Source: Glandiceps talaboti (taxonomy: Eukaryota > Hemichordata > Enteropneusta > Spengelidae). Taken from it: 64,000 nucleotides of DNA. Location of the stretch: positions 2,623,634 to 2,687,633 of the forward strand of contig NC_135562.1 in assembly GCF_964340395.1 (NCBI RefSeq), given 5' to 3'. Below the pieces are notes generated by a model, which was given only the letters and a program-made list of their open reading frames with translations, was not told where the DNA came from and ran no database searches. The position numbers were made by a program, and so were the translations under genes. Positions 1 through 14,138 of the stretch are shown here, one piece after another. Position 1 is the first letter of the stretch. Each line of letters opens with the position of its first letter.

Positions 1-1478
1 ACAGGTCACAATGGATTTTGTGTGCAGTTCTTTTAAATTGGCCAACGTAGGAGTTTGAAAGAGTTAATGTCCTTAGCAGCACGAACATTTTGTGTGATAG
101 GTTCTATACTCTGATTGTTCAGGCCCGAGGGTAAATGAAAGTATTGATGGCAGGTATGTTTTGTTGAACGGTGGTTCGTGGGAGGATTTCTTATGGTGCC
201 GATAAATTATCCAATGACAAGTGTACTCAGATCTGTAATGCATCTTAAAGCGAGATTGTGAACTCTATATGACTCTTCAAAAAAAATCTTGGACATTCTT
301 ATCAGGGAGCAGACGGAAATGAAACATATACATGTAGTATATGTTTGATAATTTCATGTATGTTTTGACTTCAACGACTGTTTACTTGTAAAGTTGATGA
401 TTTAGTTGAAATCTTTGGCAAGAAACTACTTTTACTATTTGGCGACTTCGGTTTTAATCAAATCATTGGTGAGATCTTCATGCATATACTTGCATACACA
501 GGAATTACGAAGGGTGTTTCCTGTTATTCCTGGCGAAGAGGGCGCTGGTCACATTGACTCGGCTCGTATGTGATGCAGCTCACGACATCACCAGTATAAT
601 ATAAAGACAGACCCACACACACAAAAAAATTAGCCTTGCATTTGGGTGATAACATTGTTATCATTTGACTCTCTCCTGGTAATATTTTGTCAAAATTTGC
701 ACACAGGTATTAAAATGTGACTTAAGGCGTGCGCTAATTTGCAAGTACAACGTACAACCTTCGTTTTGCACATTCAGCACAAATAGGGAATAAGCTGGGA
801 GCCTACTAGTGCTGGGCTTATCACCTGAACTTACCAGGCCAGCTGTCGCGTGATCTCATAGCGCAATGTAGCTATAATAACGTTGTCTCCTTATATTTTA
901 TTTAGCAGTTTATATTGCTGTAACGGTTGTAGTTATCTTACATTAACCTTGGCTCAGCTGAAATTGTGACATATTCAAATCCATGCCAGTTGTAGTTTCT
1001 TCCAAATTGAATGTGCAAAGATTTGTTATCATCTGCTATCGTTCAAATATATTTTTCTTCTCCGCCACCTGACACAACCCCAACGTTAATGACATGTTCG
1101 TGTTATTGATCAAGCCAGATTGCATTGAACAAAGACTTCAGGGTGTTGCGACCGACGATTCCCTTTGAATCTTTTCCTCCTCAGTTGCTCACTCCACTGC
1201 CACGTTAGCTTACTTACCCTTTCCTAGTTTCTTTGGCTGTGAACGTTTGGCATCGTCGTAAAGCATACCCACTTTTACGACACCGTCGACGACTCACCGC
1301 CAAGAGTGTACAGAAGAAAATATAACAGCTCTGGTTTGCGAGAATAATGTTTGGCAGCAAAGCGAGTACCTTGAATCCTGATGACTGTATTCTAAAAATG
1401 TAGTCCCGGGTTAATACACTACAACTCAACGGATGACGTTTATCTTGAAATATCAAGAGTGATATATCAATGAATATT
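1..1478. other. No gene seen
   Basis: AT-rich unique-looking DNA. Only short frames are present, with no exon-like splice context or recognisable protein. Confidence 0.6.
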
Positions 1479-1834
1479 TTAAAGTGGCCATATGGATGAG
1501 AATTTGGTATTTATTTTGGATTTTTATTTGATAAAACAGCTTCACTATGTTTTTCTACTTGAAAAAATAATGTGAAATAACATATACATTACTAAGTCTA
1601 TGTACATAACTCAATAAACTGCAAAACATTAAACAATGTATAAAATGTTTATTATTGTACGTGCAATAACAAACTTTACACTTTTTCCATCTTTTTGCAA
1701 TGTATTGAGTTATGAACATGGACTTGGTATATGCTCTTTCGCATGATTTTTTCAAGTATAAAAACATAGTGAATTATTTTATCAAATAAAAATCCAAACT
1801 AAATACCAAATTCTCATCCATATGGCCACTTTAA
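1479..1834. mobile_element. Foldback MITE, family A (TTAA-GTGGCCATATGG ends)
   Basis: The left end TTAAAGTGGCCATATGGATG and right end CATATGGCCACTTTAA are exact inverted copies. The arms continue inward for roughly 140-150 bp, leaving a loop of about 60 bp. TTAA at both tips may be a target-site duplication, as in piggyBac-type elements. There is no coding capacity; the short minus-strand frame within it is a by-product. Confidence 0.85.
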
Positions 1835-3628
1835 GGTAGCCACAACAATGATATACGCCATGTCGTATGAGAAATGTGCTCGTTTTAAAAGAAACTCTGC
1901 TCATTGATAGTACAAGCCACGTTCCAAATAACTAAATAATTCTGAAAAGGCAGTCATAACATTAAATTTTATTTGCAAACTTGCACAACTTCCAACATGA
2001 TGGTGCTACCAAACTCTTGGAAGGATTCGAATTCCATGGAATCGTGTGCATAAGGTCAGTTAATCATACCACACAGCACTTATACTGAATCACCAGTATA
2101 TCATATCAAAAAACACTGAAGAGAGAAAAAATATGAAATTATGGAAGAAAATAAGAAGGACCTGGTTAATTACAAAATAATTGCAATATACATCCAAACC
2201 AAGCTAATTTAGAGACACCCCTGAAAACTGCTGGCATTAATTAGCAACTTCGCATCCAAATTGACATACATGTGTTATGTAAAGGTTCCCCGTGGATTTC
2301 CAATACAATGAACCTGTTTCCAAGTTCTTATTACTCTATTCCTGTGGGATTGTGCGTGTTAGATTTCTAAAATATGACATACAAATAAGCCATTAGTTGA
2401 ATGACGAAGTGACAAAACGATTAGCAGAAATAACTGATTTTCAAGTTGATAACTGATCTTGTTCTATGTACGTTATATATATATATGCTGACGTGTTACA
2501 CTGGAGACATGAAATCACCGACGAACACTAATCCCACTGGTGGTTTCATTCTTAGTGTTTCTATCGTGATTTGTTTTTTTCGCTCGCTAGAGGCAATCTT
2601 GGACTTATATATCTTTTGGCTGATATTTTTCATTGCAACCCACATGGATCTCACCCACAGTGATAGTAATGTATCCATCATCGCGGGATTACTGGCAGCT
2701 TTCTTTCCTTGCAGATTATGAAGAAGTATCAAAGTGTCAACGAGATATTGTTACTCAGCGCTGTTCACAAGTTATCGTTATCAATGCAGTGCCGGTAAGT
2801 TATGATGTAAAGTGTGTGTGTTGGGGGAGGGGGTAATGGGGTTCAAGTTTGAACCACTATGTAGAGGTGCGGCAAACTTAATTACACATTAACTTTCGTA
2901 CACAAGCTGTTATTGGTCAGAATCGAATCGAACCTTTTTTAATAACTAGACAATACCCGCGCGTGCAGAAACTATATTACCCTGCATTATTGCCCGCTAG
3001 CTGGATTTATTTCGACCGATCAGCATCTATTCTGCGCATCACAACAATGGTGTATTCTAGTGTTGCGCGCTCAAGATGACAAAATCATGACAGTCAAACA
3101 CACAAGCTTATTTCTTGCACAAGCTGAATGAATATAAATGAGCTGTGTGGTCTATAAAGCTCCTACAATTGACATCATGTACGCATTCAATGGTTATAAA
3201 GTACAATCTTCAAATGCACCATGCATGAAAAGGAAACTTTCATTATCAAAATGTTGGTAAAGACTGCCAACCCTTGTGTAGGCACAGCCCTCGTTGACAT
3301 GTTCTATTATTCATATACAGCCCGTTGCAGTTTAGTGTTCACTCAGTCTGGCTCTGCTGGAAACAACCATGCAAAAACCAATAAGAAACAAGACATGCTA
3401 CACTTTAAGATACCAAGATTGAATGAGTACAGTTCCTTTTGACAAGTTATTGAAATGAAATGGACGAACATTATCATTATGCAGACATCAAAATATTAGT
3501 GCCCACGTATCTGCGCATGCGTCTAGTTGTTGTACGTTTTGGAATGATTGATTTCATTAAGTCTAAATGTAGAAGGAAATTGCTAGATCTGGACGTGTAG
3601 AAAATGAAGTATACGTCATTGATTTCTG
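1835..3628. other. No gene seen
   Basis: Contains a 91-codon plus frame at 2446-2721 with no recognisable similarity, overlapped by an open minus frame. I treat both as chance. Confidence 0.55.
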
Positions 3629-3872
3629 AATAGGGAACTTGCAATCCAGACTGAGCATGCTTAGACTATGGGATTATCTGTGGTTATCGTAATACCTAAT
3701 CAGGAGGTATCGATAAAATAAACCTCCCACAAAGGTCAGGGTAACTATGAATTGATTATCTGTGGTTACAAACAATGTAACAATATTGTTTACAATACTA
3801 ATTGATTAACATTTATTATCCCATTTCCCATGGTGCAACATTCAACATGGCGGGTTTGCCAGTTCCCTATTG
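3629..3872. mobile_element. MITE family B, copy 1 (AATAGGGAACTTGCAA ends)
   Basis: The left tip AATAGGGAACTTGCAA is matched by the inverted right tip TTGCCAGTTCCCTATT. The body is non-coding and highly similar along its whole length to 49686-49939 (shared GGGATTATCTGTGGTTATCG, CATTCAACATGGCGGGTTTG). The family is probably a recent non-autonomous DNA transposon. Confidence 0.88.
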
Positions 3873-4325
3873 TATCAAACCAGAGGGTCTATGATCAAAC
3901 AGAGCCAATGAACAGTAACCTGCAACGGGCTGTACTCAGAAATACAACTCGTGTTAGTACTACATTCACTGCATTATGTTGTTGTTCTGAGTACATTTCC
4001 ATGCCAATTATGTAGTCATATAGTATAATTACTATAACAATGACGTTAATTGCAGAATTACAGAAATAAGTAGCAATTATGAATTATCACACTTTTATTA
4101 GGTATGAGGACTACGTCGACAATCCCTCCTTAAGGTTTCAAGAAATAATTAAATTTAAATACAATTGTAGGTAGGCGAGAGAACTTAATTATCATCCTAT
4201 ATATTACCAAAACAACATATCAATAAGGAAAAAACTGTATAAATTCATTTTATGCACTTTCAAATAACTTGGACCAGTTGCGGTCAATTTGATTGATTAA
4301 CAGACAGGCAATAAAAAATTATAAT

Positions 4326-4326
4326 G

Positions 4327-4366
<40 letters not shown>

Positions 4367-4367
4367 C
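4326..4367. repeat. TA dinucleotide run within a perfect palindrome
   Basis: GCCAATATAT...ATATTGGC: a TA run of about 34 bp bounded by complementary 4-base caps, able to extrude as a cruciform. Confidence 0.9.
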
Positions 4368-5495
4368 AGTATATGTAAAATGTCTATGCTGGAGTAAACA
4401 GTGCTATACTGAGTTTATTTTATAGACATTTGTATGTATCTTGTTATTGTGATATTTTAGTGTAACGGCTCTTGTGTATCTTGCTTGATACTGTGTTTTA
4501 TGTATAATATGTGATGCCCACGTTACTAATATATTTCTCGGCAAGTAATTCTATTATAAAAACACACAGAATTGACTATCTCAATTACCATATCTACCCT
4601 TTAATACATTAACCATTGTATCATTAGGCATCTATTTTATGTTTGTAACAACTAATGTTAAATGCAAACATTGTGTAGTGTCATTGAATAATTAACCCCA
4701 ACAGAACCTCCTTTCATCAACATGTGTGTTGACATTACTGATAATGACGTCACCACTCTCCACTTATGACGTCATATCCACGCATAGAGTAAATCAGTTA
4801 CAATACAAAAAAAATGAATCAGAAAAGTTCGATGATATTGTACCTATGTCGTCACAGCTACCATTCAAAGTAGACGTCTATTTATAGACGAGATTTGCAG
4901 GGTATAATGATATAAGACGTCTGGTCAGAAATCTCTGCAAGGAAAGGAAGGTTACACAATTAAGACGCTTTTAGCACAGGGTTAATATCCTTTTCTGTCA
5001 CGCATATACAATACTAACATATGGATGAAAATCGAGTGTATCATTTCAACACACTCTGATTGCTGTAATATCTGACACAAAAGTTAAGAGGGGACGCTGA
5101 ATTCGAAACGGAGTCTTTCCACTTACAAGTTGAAATAATGGTTATATCAACAAACCCAAGTTGTTTTTTTATATCAACAATAAACATGTCGATAGAATAT
5201 GTAACATGTTGATAATATTTGCGAAAACAGTTTGTTTAAAGGTCTTGGGTTACAGTGAAAAGTACACATATCTGTTTGATTTAGACGACACGTGTTACTA
5301 TTGAGGTCAACACTTTACACTGAGGTAATTTTAGATTATCACCTATAGTAACAGTGGGTGTATACAATGTAATTACTCCGATCTGAGGTCAAAAACCTGT
5401 TTAGTAATATCCTTATTATACACTACAAGAAAAATATCTCATGTCATGTCTTGGTGTATCTGTACATGTTTGTAATAATCTCATCCACAAGTTCA

Positions 5496-5542
<47 letters not shown>

Positions 5543-5543
5543 G
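5496..5543. repeat. CTGT microsatellite
   Basis: About twelve CTGT units, followed by decayed GGTCTGT and GGTATGT units to about 5605. Confidence 0.95.
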
Positions 5544-7198
5544 GTCTGTCTCTTTGGTATGTCTGTCTATCTGGTATGTCTGTCTGGTTTGTCTGTCTGT
5601 GATATTGACATGGTTGTTACTTCGAGTGAAATATAATGCCAACAATATATTACCCAGCGTCAGACATTATTACAATGTAACATACAAATCCCGGTGCTAA
5701 ATTAGTAGGTCTGGTACACGAGAAGCTGTCCTCAAATATAAATCTTTTATCCTATTTCTAACTGCAATTCACACACTTAACTTAGAAGGCAAGCCATTTT
5801 TCAATTCACGGTAGCCCAGAGATCACGTAAGGAATTCAGGCTGATATTTCAGCAGTTATTATGTAAATAATTTCTATCTATATCACTCTCGATGATGATT
5901 GCCATGTCTACTCTAGAATTTTGTTCATCTATCTGTAAAGTCATTGATTCATGCTCCGATATGTCATACGATTACGTTTGCTGTTTTCACACCGACGGCT
6001 TCAATTTCTCATATATAGCGGAGATGAAAATGCAAATAACGCTACAGATTTAGAAAGAAAACATATTACTCCAGAAACTGCCCCAGGCTAACTTCTTCCT
6101 TTGCGTGTGTCATCATATAACTTAGTCATGTACATTGTATGTACTAACACACAAGTGAATTGGCGCGGGTAAAACCGTATACATCATCAAATACAATTCT
6201 GAGAAGGTATGTAGGTGATGGTTTTGTTAACGTTATGCCGTGAAACCATTACGAAGGCCAAATTAACTTTTGAGATTGCCTGCTAAAAACGTAACGGGGG
6301 TTTTAACCGTTGTTGACATCAGCAAATTTCAACTAACTTAGGGGATCACTGTCGTATTCTGAATCAGGACTGTGTTCGCGCCAAGTGTGCACACGTGTCT
6401 GCATATGCTAGCCAGCAATAAGCGAAGTAATAAGTAACTTGACGTAAACCCAAAATTTTCAGTACCTTGTCAACGGCGATTACCCCGCATCCTCTTGTGA
6501 GGGACACGTCACCAAATACCAAGAACTTGTACTGATTCAAGAATATTCCATGTTTGTTTGTTTGAAGTTCTGAATATTGTTCTGTCGAAACCCACCGCGT
6601 CAATCTGTCGGATATGTTATTTTGGATATACCAGATTCTGATTGACTTCCACTAGTGAAACGTGGTATTTGTCAAGGAGGTGGCGAAATCTGTGTCACCG
6701 AAAAGCGGAATTCGTCATAGCAGCTGACACGTAAACAATCGATGTGAAACAGTCATCGAAATCTTTTTGAAACGATATTTGTCAGGAATTGCCGCTCTAT
6801 CCCTAACACTATCAATTTGTGTCAAGTATCTCTGAGTCGCTATCTGTTGGATTTCCTGAACCTTCAAAACATACATGAAAATGCCAATCGTTAATACCTG
6901 ATCTGATAACTACTAGTACAGATGGAGTGCCTTGGTTTTAACAAGGTGAGTTGCATTTACATCACATCAACGGTTTTTGCCCTTATGGTAATAATCAACA
7001 TTAAAGACACCAGCTAGGCTAACAGACTATCATAGCCATGTTAGAGAACTCTACAAAACAGAAAACAGACAAATTAGGGAAACCAGTTCAAAGCCCTTAG
7101 AAACGTTATGTTTTGACACCTGTGTCATGTGTTGACACCTACATTGTATGGTCATATATCGTTATGACTGCATTAATATTCTGGGTTACTAACATAGA

Positions 7199-7205
7199 GA
7201 AAGAG

Positions 7206-7294
<89 letters not shown>

Positions 7295-7375
7295 AGAGAT
7301 AGATAGAGAGAGAGAGGGGGAGAGAGGGAGAGAGAGAGAACGAGCGAGTGATAGAGAGAGAGAGGGGGGGGGAGA
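7199..7375. repeat. GA microsatellite
   Basis: An uninterrupted GA run from about 7209 to 7290, then GATA, GGGGG and GAGC variants. The 102-codon Glu/Arg frame over it is an artefact. Confidence 0.96.
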
Positions 7376-7426
7376 CTTAGTCAGTCAGATCGAGTCAGAT
7401 GATAGACCGACACGCAGATAATAGAC

Positions 7427-7446
7427 CGACAGACAGACAGACAGAA

Positions 7447-7487
<41 letters not shown>
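7427..7487. repeat. ACAG microsatellite
   Basis: About fifteen ACAG units with one AAAG interruption, 50 bp downstream of the GA tract. Confidence 0.95.
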
Positions 7488-7489
<2 letters not shown>

Positions 7490-9039
7490 TTGACCAACAA
7501 AGAGGCAATACGACAGATCTACAACATGTATGGAGACTGAGAGGATGAAAATGAATTATTAATGCCTTGAAAGAATGGGCATATTGAATTGAGAAATAGA
7601 TAGCCACGGAAATCAACAGGTGGTTGTAATATACAAACTGGACAACTACAATTGGTGTCGACATGTCTCAAAATGAAGTATTGCTACACAAAGGCCAATG
7701 TAAGATCTATGACAAGCAAATTGATTTACCAGGAATAGGGTTATAACAGGTCCTCAAAATTCAGTAAAAATAGCGTGTCGTCTGCATCTGTCAGTCAGCA
7801 TCTGTATGTGACGTCACGACGTCGGCAGAGATTTACTATTACCAAAGACAAACACAACATGTGTTGACCAAACTCTTTAAAATCCAAAAATTGGAGATGA
7901 TTAAAATATAATGACCTTGACGAGGTACAAAATTATGGATTAATATGAATGAACCAGAAAGTACAGTAAACTGTGTTTTGACGTGAATGGCGCAAAGTTA
8001 AATAAATCACTCACTAGCGCGCCAGTACGGTGTACTAATCATTTGTGCAAATAGTGTACAGGGCACCACAGAATTGTCGGTATATATGTAGTAGTTGGAG
8101 TATAACATATTAGATCATATCACAATCAATTGCACCGTTCATACATATCCCTAGGGTATAGCACTAATTGGTATGCTCCTAACCGTGAGATTATTATTTC
8201 ATCTGAATATATCTCTTTGTCGGAAGGACCTCGGTTCTATTGCGTTGGTTTTCGGAACGCGAGGTAATGATTAAGAGGGACTGACGGGGGTACTCGTATT
8301 GCGGCGTTAGAGAGAAAATCGTAAGTGTGTAAAATACATATGTTAATCAGCTATAAGGTCTCACATAACCATCATTATTACATAGAGATACTAGGACAGA
8401 AAACTCCCACTTGAGTATTGGCTGAATACAGCTTACTGTGTTACGAATTGATAAGCAGGGATTAACTGTTGTGAACCCGGACACACACACAGCTATACAA
8501 TGTATGCTTATCGAATCGCTATAATAATGGCAATATTAAGCCGGATTGCAACGTTTGGAAATAATAATTGCTGAGTACACGGATATATCATAGAGAGGGC
8601 ACTTTAATGGCCAATTAGCTAAAGATTCCATTAACCTTGAACTTATCTCTTTGACAAAGCTTTGCCCAGCTCTGATCCGCCTTATTGCATAGGGTATTCT
8701 CAAATAACGGGTTTGTACGTATTGTTGAGATTTTTTTCGCTAATATTTAGAAACGTACTGAACGTACACACATGAATGCGTGCTATGTATTTCAAGTAGG
8801 TATTGCATATAGGTATTGTCACAGCTGCAGTATTGCTATTATAACGTTTAATGAAATTCATCTGTGTCTGTCTAATTTACAATGATTATTTCTTCACGTA
8901 CGACTCTGATTGAGACCCAGCTTATAAACTAGCCATTTTGAAAGGTGCATTATGCGAAATATAGTATCATTAATTTCATAAAAACGATGAATCAATCGTT
9001 GTATATTGATAATCACAAATAGTCCAGTTTGGTCATCTA

Positions 9040-9283
9040 GACCATTACAGGAAGTTCCGTCTATGATCACCCCAGATTATGTCTTACTACAACAAACTAC
9101 AAATAAACTAGTCTTGGTTACACAGACCCACATAGGAAAGCTATCCTTCCAATCATCCCAGATTAGGTATTACCACAACTACAAATAATCTAGTCTTGGT
9201 TACCCAGACACTTACAGGAAGGCTATCCTTCCAATCACCCCAGATTATAATTAGGTATTATCACAACTACAAATAATCTGACT
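9040..9283. repeat. Three tandem units of about 84 bp
   Basis: The words CCCAGATTA occur at periods of 86 and 82 bp together with GGTTAC-CAGAC, AGGAA-GCTATCCTTCC and CTACAAATAA. The first unit is the most diverged. Confidence 0.85.
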
Positions 9284-10153
9284 GTTCTTTGGATTGACCA
9301 TCACACTTCTGATTAAAAATCAGTTAAAGTGTTTTGGCACAAATATTAACCAATCGCCCGTCTTAAAATCATTATAATATGTATTGAATATGCTGACCTG
9401 GTTAAGGAGCAAACTTAAATAAAACTTGCTAACGGAAGATCTTTGGACTTTGAGCTCTGTGTTTTGAGCCCATGCTATTCTTCTGGTGACTAAACATAAA
9501 ACATCAGAACGGCAATGAAAAATTGTCTAAAAGAGATATAAAAAATAACATTAATGATAAAAGCAGAAATCTAGTAAGCCCCCCCCCCCGCCCCGCCCTC
9601 CCCTTTACGCTGTAATCAGGTTATGGACGAGCAATTTGAATTTCCTTATGATTCGTTTATGTTAAACTCAAGCATATGAATCATTAGACTTTTATAACAT
9701 ACAGCTTGAATGGTAGGAAAAAAACAAAATACATAGTCTAGATATTATCTGCACCGTAGAATTTATACATCATGAAACAGTGAACAGTGTTCTCGACTAC
9801 TTAGCTATGAATGGCAGTCGTTGTAATCACTTTGAAAACACCTGGAAGTACGTAAGATATATCACGGTGACTGCAATGCCAGTAGTGATAATACATCGCC
9901 CACTTCGCTAGACAAACCTATATCTTACGGGCTCTAGTCCAGCACTTCTAAGATGCAGTTTGTCGCCTAATAAGTTACCAATCGTGATTTCCCGGGGCAA
10001 CACCTTCAAAAAATGATAAATCTATGTTTATGTAGGCTTTGATTCCCACGTGGTAACTGCGTGATGAACTTTCAAGGGGAGAATTCGAAGCACACGTAAC
10101 AAAAAATTGAAGAGTAAAAAAATTCTCTACATTACATGTGTTGCGTGTGGAGA

Positions 10154-10160
10154 GACAGTC

Positions 10161-10205
<45 letters not shown>

Positions 10206-10234
10206 CACACACAGATAGACAGACAGACAGACAG
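10154..10234. repeat. CAGA microsatellite with CA interruption
   Basis: CAGA units at 10154-10204, a short CA run, then four more CAGA units. A run of twelve G lies nearby at 10270-10281. Confidence 0.95.
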
Positions 10235-11535
10235 GGGAAGTATTAAGAGACCCTCACCGACTCGATCACGGGGGGGGGGGGATCCCCGAAGTTTCCATTA
10301 GACAATTTTATTTCTCGTAATTTCTAAATAGCACAAGAGCACACATAGAGATGAAAAATAAATTATAGTAACTTCAATTGAAAAATCAAATATCTTTATG
10401 AACTTCTTTCTTGTTGATAATATCATTTTGTTCTATTTTCCCATCTTTTGATAAAAGCTGTTGATACCACTTACTGTATCTCCATACTTTAAGCCTTGCA
10501 TACTTCATGATACCATATATCTTTACCGGCGTTTTTATAGTCGCCAACTAATCACTTCGGGATCAGCATATGTTTCAAAGTACGTTTCCCATGTCATTAT
10601 AAATATAACAATATTAGTCATATTTTTATATCGTTTTATCGTTTCCGATCCCCCTCTTATTTTATTTTCGGGGGTGGGGGGCTCGAGGAATGCTGGTATG
10701 TTGTGATTAGAAGTGGAAATATGTAGTGTATTAAATAGTGTCTGTGCCACATAAATATAGAAATGATATATTTACAAAATGATGAAGTCAAATCTGTCAC
10801 TAGCCAATGCTAGTTCAATACATGACTCGACCTGTACCTACAAATCGTTTCGCACAAAAAATATGAAGTTAAGGTTCTTCCTGACTATATCCTATCGTTT
10901 ACGTAAATGTAAATATATAGTTACAAGACTACTGCGCCGTTTAGTTCGTGATTTATCGCCAACCCCAAATGAGGTCATTTGATCTCAATAAGTCGGTTTC
11001 CTAGGAGACGGTAGTCTTTAGCAAGGTGGTACGATGTGTGAATAAATATACAATGTTACTGTTAAAGGCAATTTAGGTTTTGGGACTTATAAATTGGGCT
11101 ATTTATTCTTAAAGATGGTGTGTCCATAATCCGTGATATAATCTACGCATGCCGGGTATATCTTGCAAGTCTCGAAGCAATTCTTTGCCAATGATATAAA
11201 CATTATAATATTGTCAAAGGTAATTTTGCACTCAGAAACTGTCACGATTTGTGGCGGTAAAAAAAATCCCAACTCTATCGTGTTACAAATTTGTAAAGCT
11301 TGAAGGCATTGTCCCACTATGTTCAGAGCACCGCTATAAATTGCTTACGTTGTCTATTGATTGGTTGCTTTCCTTAGTCTGCTTTCAATAAATAAAATTG
11401 TTGATGTCACTACTCGTTTTATATTTCATCGCTTTGCATGATCTTTACCGTATAAAACAAAAATGTAGCATAATTTTCTATTTCTGCTCAACTAACACAA
11501 ATGACATTGACAGCTTACTTTGTAGATGTGATACG

Positions 11536-11640
11536 TGCACACATACATACAAACACACACACACACATACACACACACACGCGCGCGTATACAATATTCA
11601 CGCACTCACACACAGATACACACACATATACACTTATGCA
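11536..11640. repeat. CA-rich microsatellite
   Basis: ACAC runs with CATA and CGCG interruptions. Confidence 0.9.
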
Positions 11641-11724
11641 GGTTCCATTGGGAGAACAGTGCTAATGCACTGAAATGGTGTCTGTATATGAAAGATTAAT
11701 AAATAAATGCACATGGATGTACAC

Positions 11725-11900
11725 GCAAGCATGCGTGCGTGCGTGCGTGCGTACGTATGTACGTACGTACGTACGTACGTACGTATGTACGTACATACAT
11801 ACATACATACATACATACATACATACATACATACATACACATGTACACACACACACACACACACACGTACGTACGTATGTACGTGCGTGCGTGCGTGCGT
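11725..11900. repeat. Self-complementary GCGT, ACGT, ACAT, CA, ACGT, GCGT array
   Basis: Blocks occur in the order GCGT, TACG, ATAC, CA, TACG, GCGT, so the two outer halves mirror each other. Several overlapping frames on both strands are by-products. Confidence 0.93.
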
Positions 11901-12524
11901 AAAAAAGGCAATCAGCTATGAACCCGGCCAAGAAATGATTACTTAACAACACTTGTAAGACTCAGTGTCGATTTCATGCAGGTGAAATGACATCAAAGAA
12001 TAGATAAGTTGTCGAAATGCACATCATGTTAAATGTCGTCTCAAAACAGTGCATATTCTGACGTCACGCGGCAAGCACGTATTAAACTTCATAAAGCCGT
12101 GACACATCAATCTCAGAATGATGGAGGCCAACATTGTATGATCAAAGAAAACACGGTCCGTCTTAGACACAAATTGCACCCCCATCTTCCCCGACACTTA
12201 ACAACAATGTTGATAACGTTATACCGCTTTTCCACACTGTGCCAAGTCAAGGTACTTAACAATTATTACCCTTTGCACTGACCTAAAACAAAACAACGAC
12301 TCCTTATAAACGTTTCCAACTCACTAGGGAACACACAATTTATCGCATCCTCTAAAGTTTTAAGAAACCTGCGTCAATCGTCCTACGCTTTCCTAGCTAG
12401 GCGTATTTACGAATTTCTTCATTGTTGTTACAAAGATTTCGATTCTTTAATCTTAATATAAAACGGGTTTCAGGGGAAACCGTTTTTTGGAAATATTTAG
12501 TTAGATATAATGTGTACTGTCGTA

Positions 12525-12803
12525 CACCCTGAACACTATTAGATTATCTATGGGTACACATACATGTATTTGTATAACACATAATATGGTGCAATATAGC
12601 TAATCAAATTTATTTGGGGTTCGCACCCAATAAATCAACACCTCCGATATATCACGATTTCAACTTATCTATATAATACTATACTTATAGATAAAATTCA
12701 TCTCTAATTGACGTGGTCAACGTCTGATTATTGGTATTTTGTCTATTGTCAGTAAATATATTGCTGGTTGTGTGATCAAAAAAATATTAAAGGGATACAG
12801 TTT
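12525..12803 (+). mobile_element. Dispersed ~280-bp element, family C, copy 1
   Basis: Shared landmarks with three other copies: ATGGTGCAATAT, a GGGTT-C/GCACCC-type block, TCTCTAATTGAC, and an ATTGCTGGTTGTG block near the right end. Non-coding; probably a MITE or SINE-like element. Boundaries are approximate. Confidence 0.7.
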
Positions 12804-13074
12804 ATTCTCATAAGGTATTCCAATTTGATATTTAAAATTACCATATACTGACATAATATATTGTTACAGAAAAATGCTGACAGTGCACAATGCATTGTTG
12901 TTGACATCATTAAGATTTTGAAGAAAAAAAAGTACACTCGTAAACCAGTGGATGCTATGGAAGAGATTTTATCCTCCATCTTGTAACTTCATTCCGGTCT
13001 AGTTAATGCAAGTCTTTAAATTTCCTTTATATTTACACAAGGTGTAATTTAAGGCGAGCAGGCAGATCAATAAG

Positions 13075-13291
<217 letters not shown>

Positions 13292-13826
13292 AATCTAGAT
13301 CTGCAAGGCACAAACCAACATAAATACAAAGTCTTTCATTGTCAATTAGTGATGGTTGAACTATTATATAACTTTAAGGTCAATAACACCTACGATGCTG
13401 ATGTCATTGACATCATGTTTTTCACAGACTTCCTTTCAGATGACGTGATCATGTACATGTACACAATGATGATGAATGTACAGTGACATATGCCATCGCT
13501 CCTGATATCAACTATTAACATCGATGCGTGCAAGAACTAAATCGTTAAACAAATTCATGTTTTCCCAAGTCAAGTTACATATACATCTGTTCAAACATGG
13601 AAAGATATCAATCTGTCAAGTTGGGTACACAATATACATGACTTTAGACTTTCAATTATGAGCACAACGTTTTATGTGACGAATTACAAAAAAAAGGAAC
13701 CTTAGGCACCGAAATATTGCATTTTATCGCACTATGAACACAAATTAACAGTCTTGTGTTTGAATCTTCCTTATTCCATCCAACAGTGATGTTGATTTGT
13801 TCTCCCAGTTAGATAAACATAATGAG

Positions 13827-13827
<1 letters not shown>

Positions 13828-13857
<30 letters not shown>

Positions 13858-14138
13858 TGTATGTATGTATGTATGTATGTATGTATGTATGTATGTACGT
13901 ACGTACGTACGTACGTACGTATGTATGTATGTATGTATGTATGTATGTATGTGTAATGTACGTACGTACATGTATGTCTCTGTGTGTGTGTGTATGTATG
14001 TAGGTAGGTAGGTAGGTAGGTAGGTATGTATGTATGTATGTATGTATGTATGTATGTATGTATGTACATTGTATGTATGTATGTATGTAAGTATGTATGT
14101 ATGTATGTATGTATGCATGCATGCATGCATGTATGTAT
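13828..14138. repeat. Compound TATG, TACG, TAGG, GCAT microsatellite
   Basis: TATG blocks are interrupted by TACG (about 13895-13920), TAGG (14000-14025) and GCATG (14112-14130) blocks. Confidence 0.96.

Larger units (their letters stand above)
3873..7198. other. No gene seen
   Basis: AT-rich DNA with a TA palindrome and a CTGT repeat, listed separately. No frame of note. Confidence 0.6.
7488..11535. other. No gene seen apart from the listed repeats
   Basis: A C-rich patch at 9579-9604, the 84-bp tandem units and a CAGA repeat are the only structures noticed. Confidence 0.55.

Noticed and set aside
2446-2721. 91-codon hydrophobic frame
   Set aside because: No recognisable similarity, and the opposite strand is open over the same stretch, typical of chance.
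12033-12281. 82-codon frame
   Set aside because: No recognised motif or splice context.
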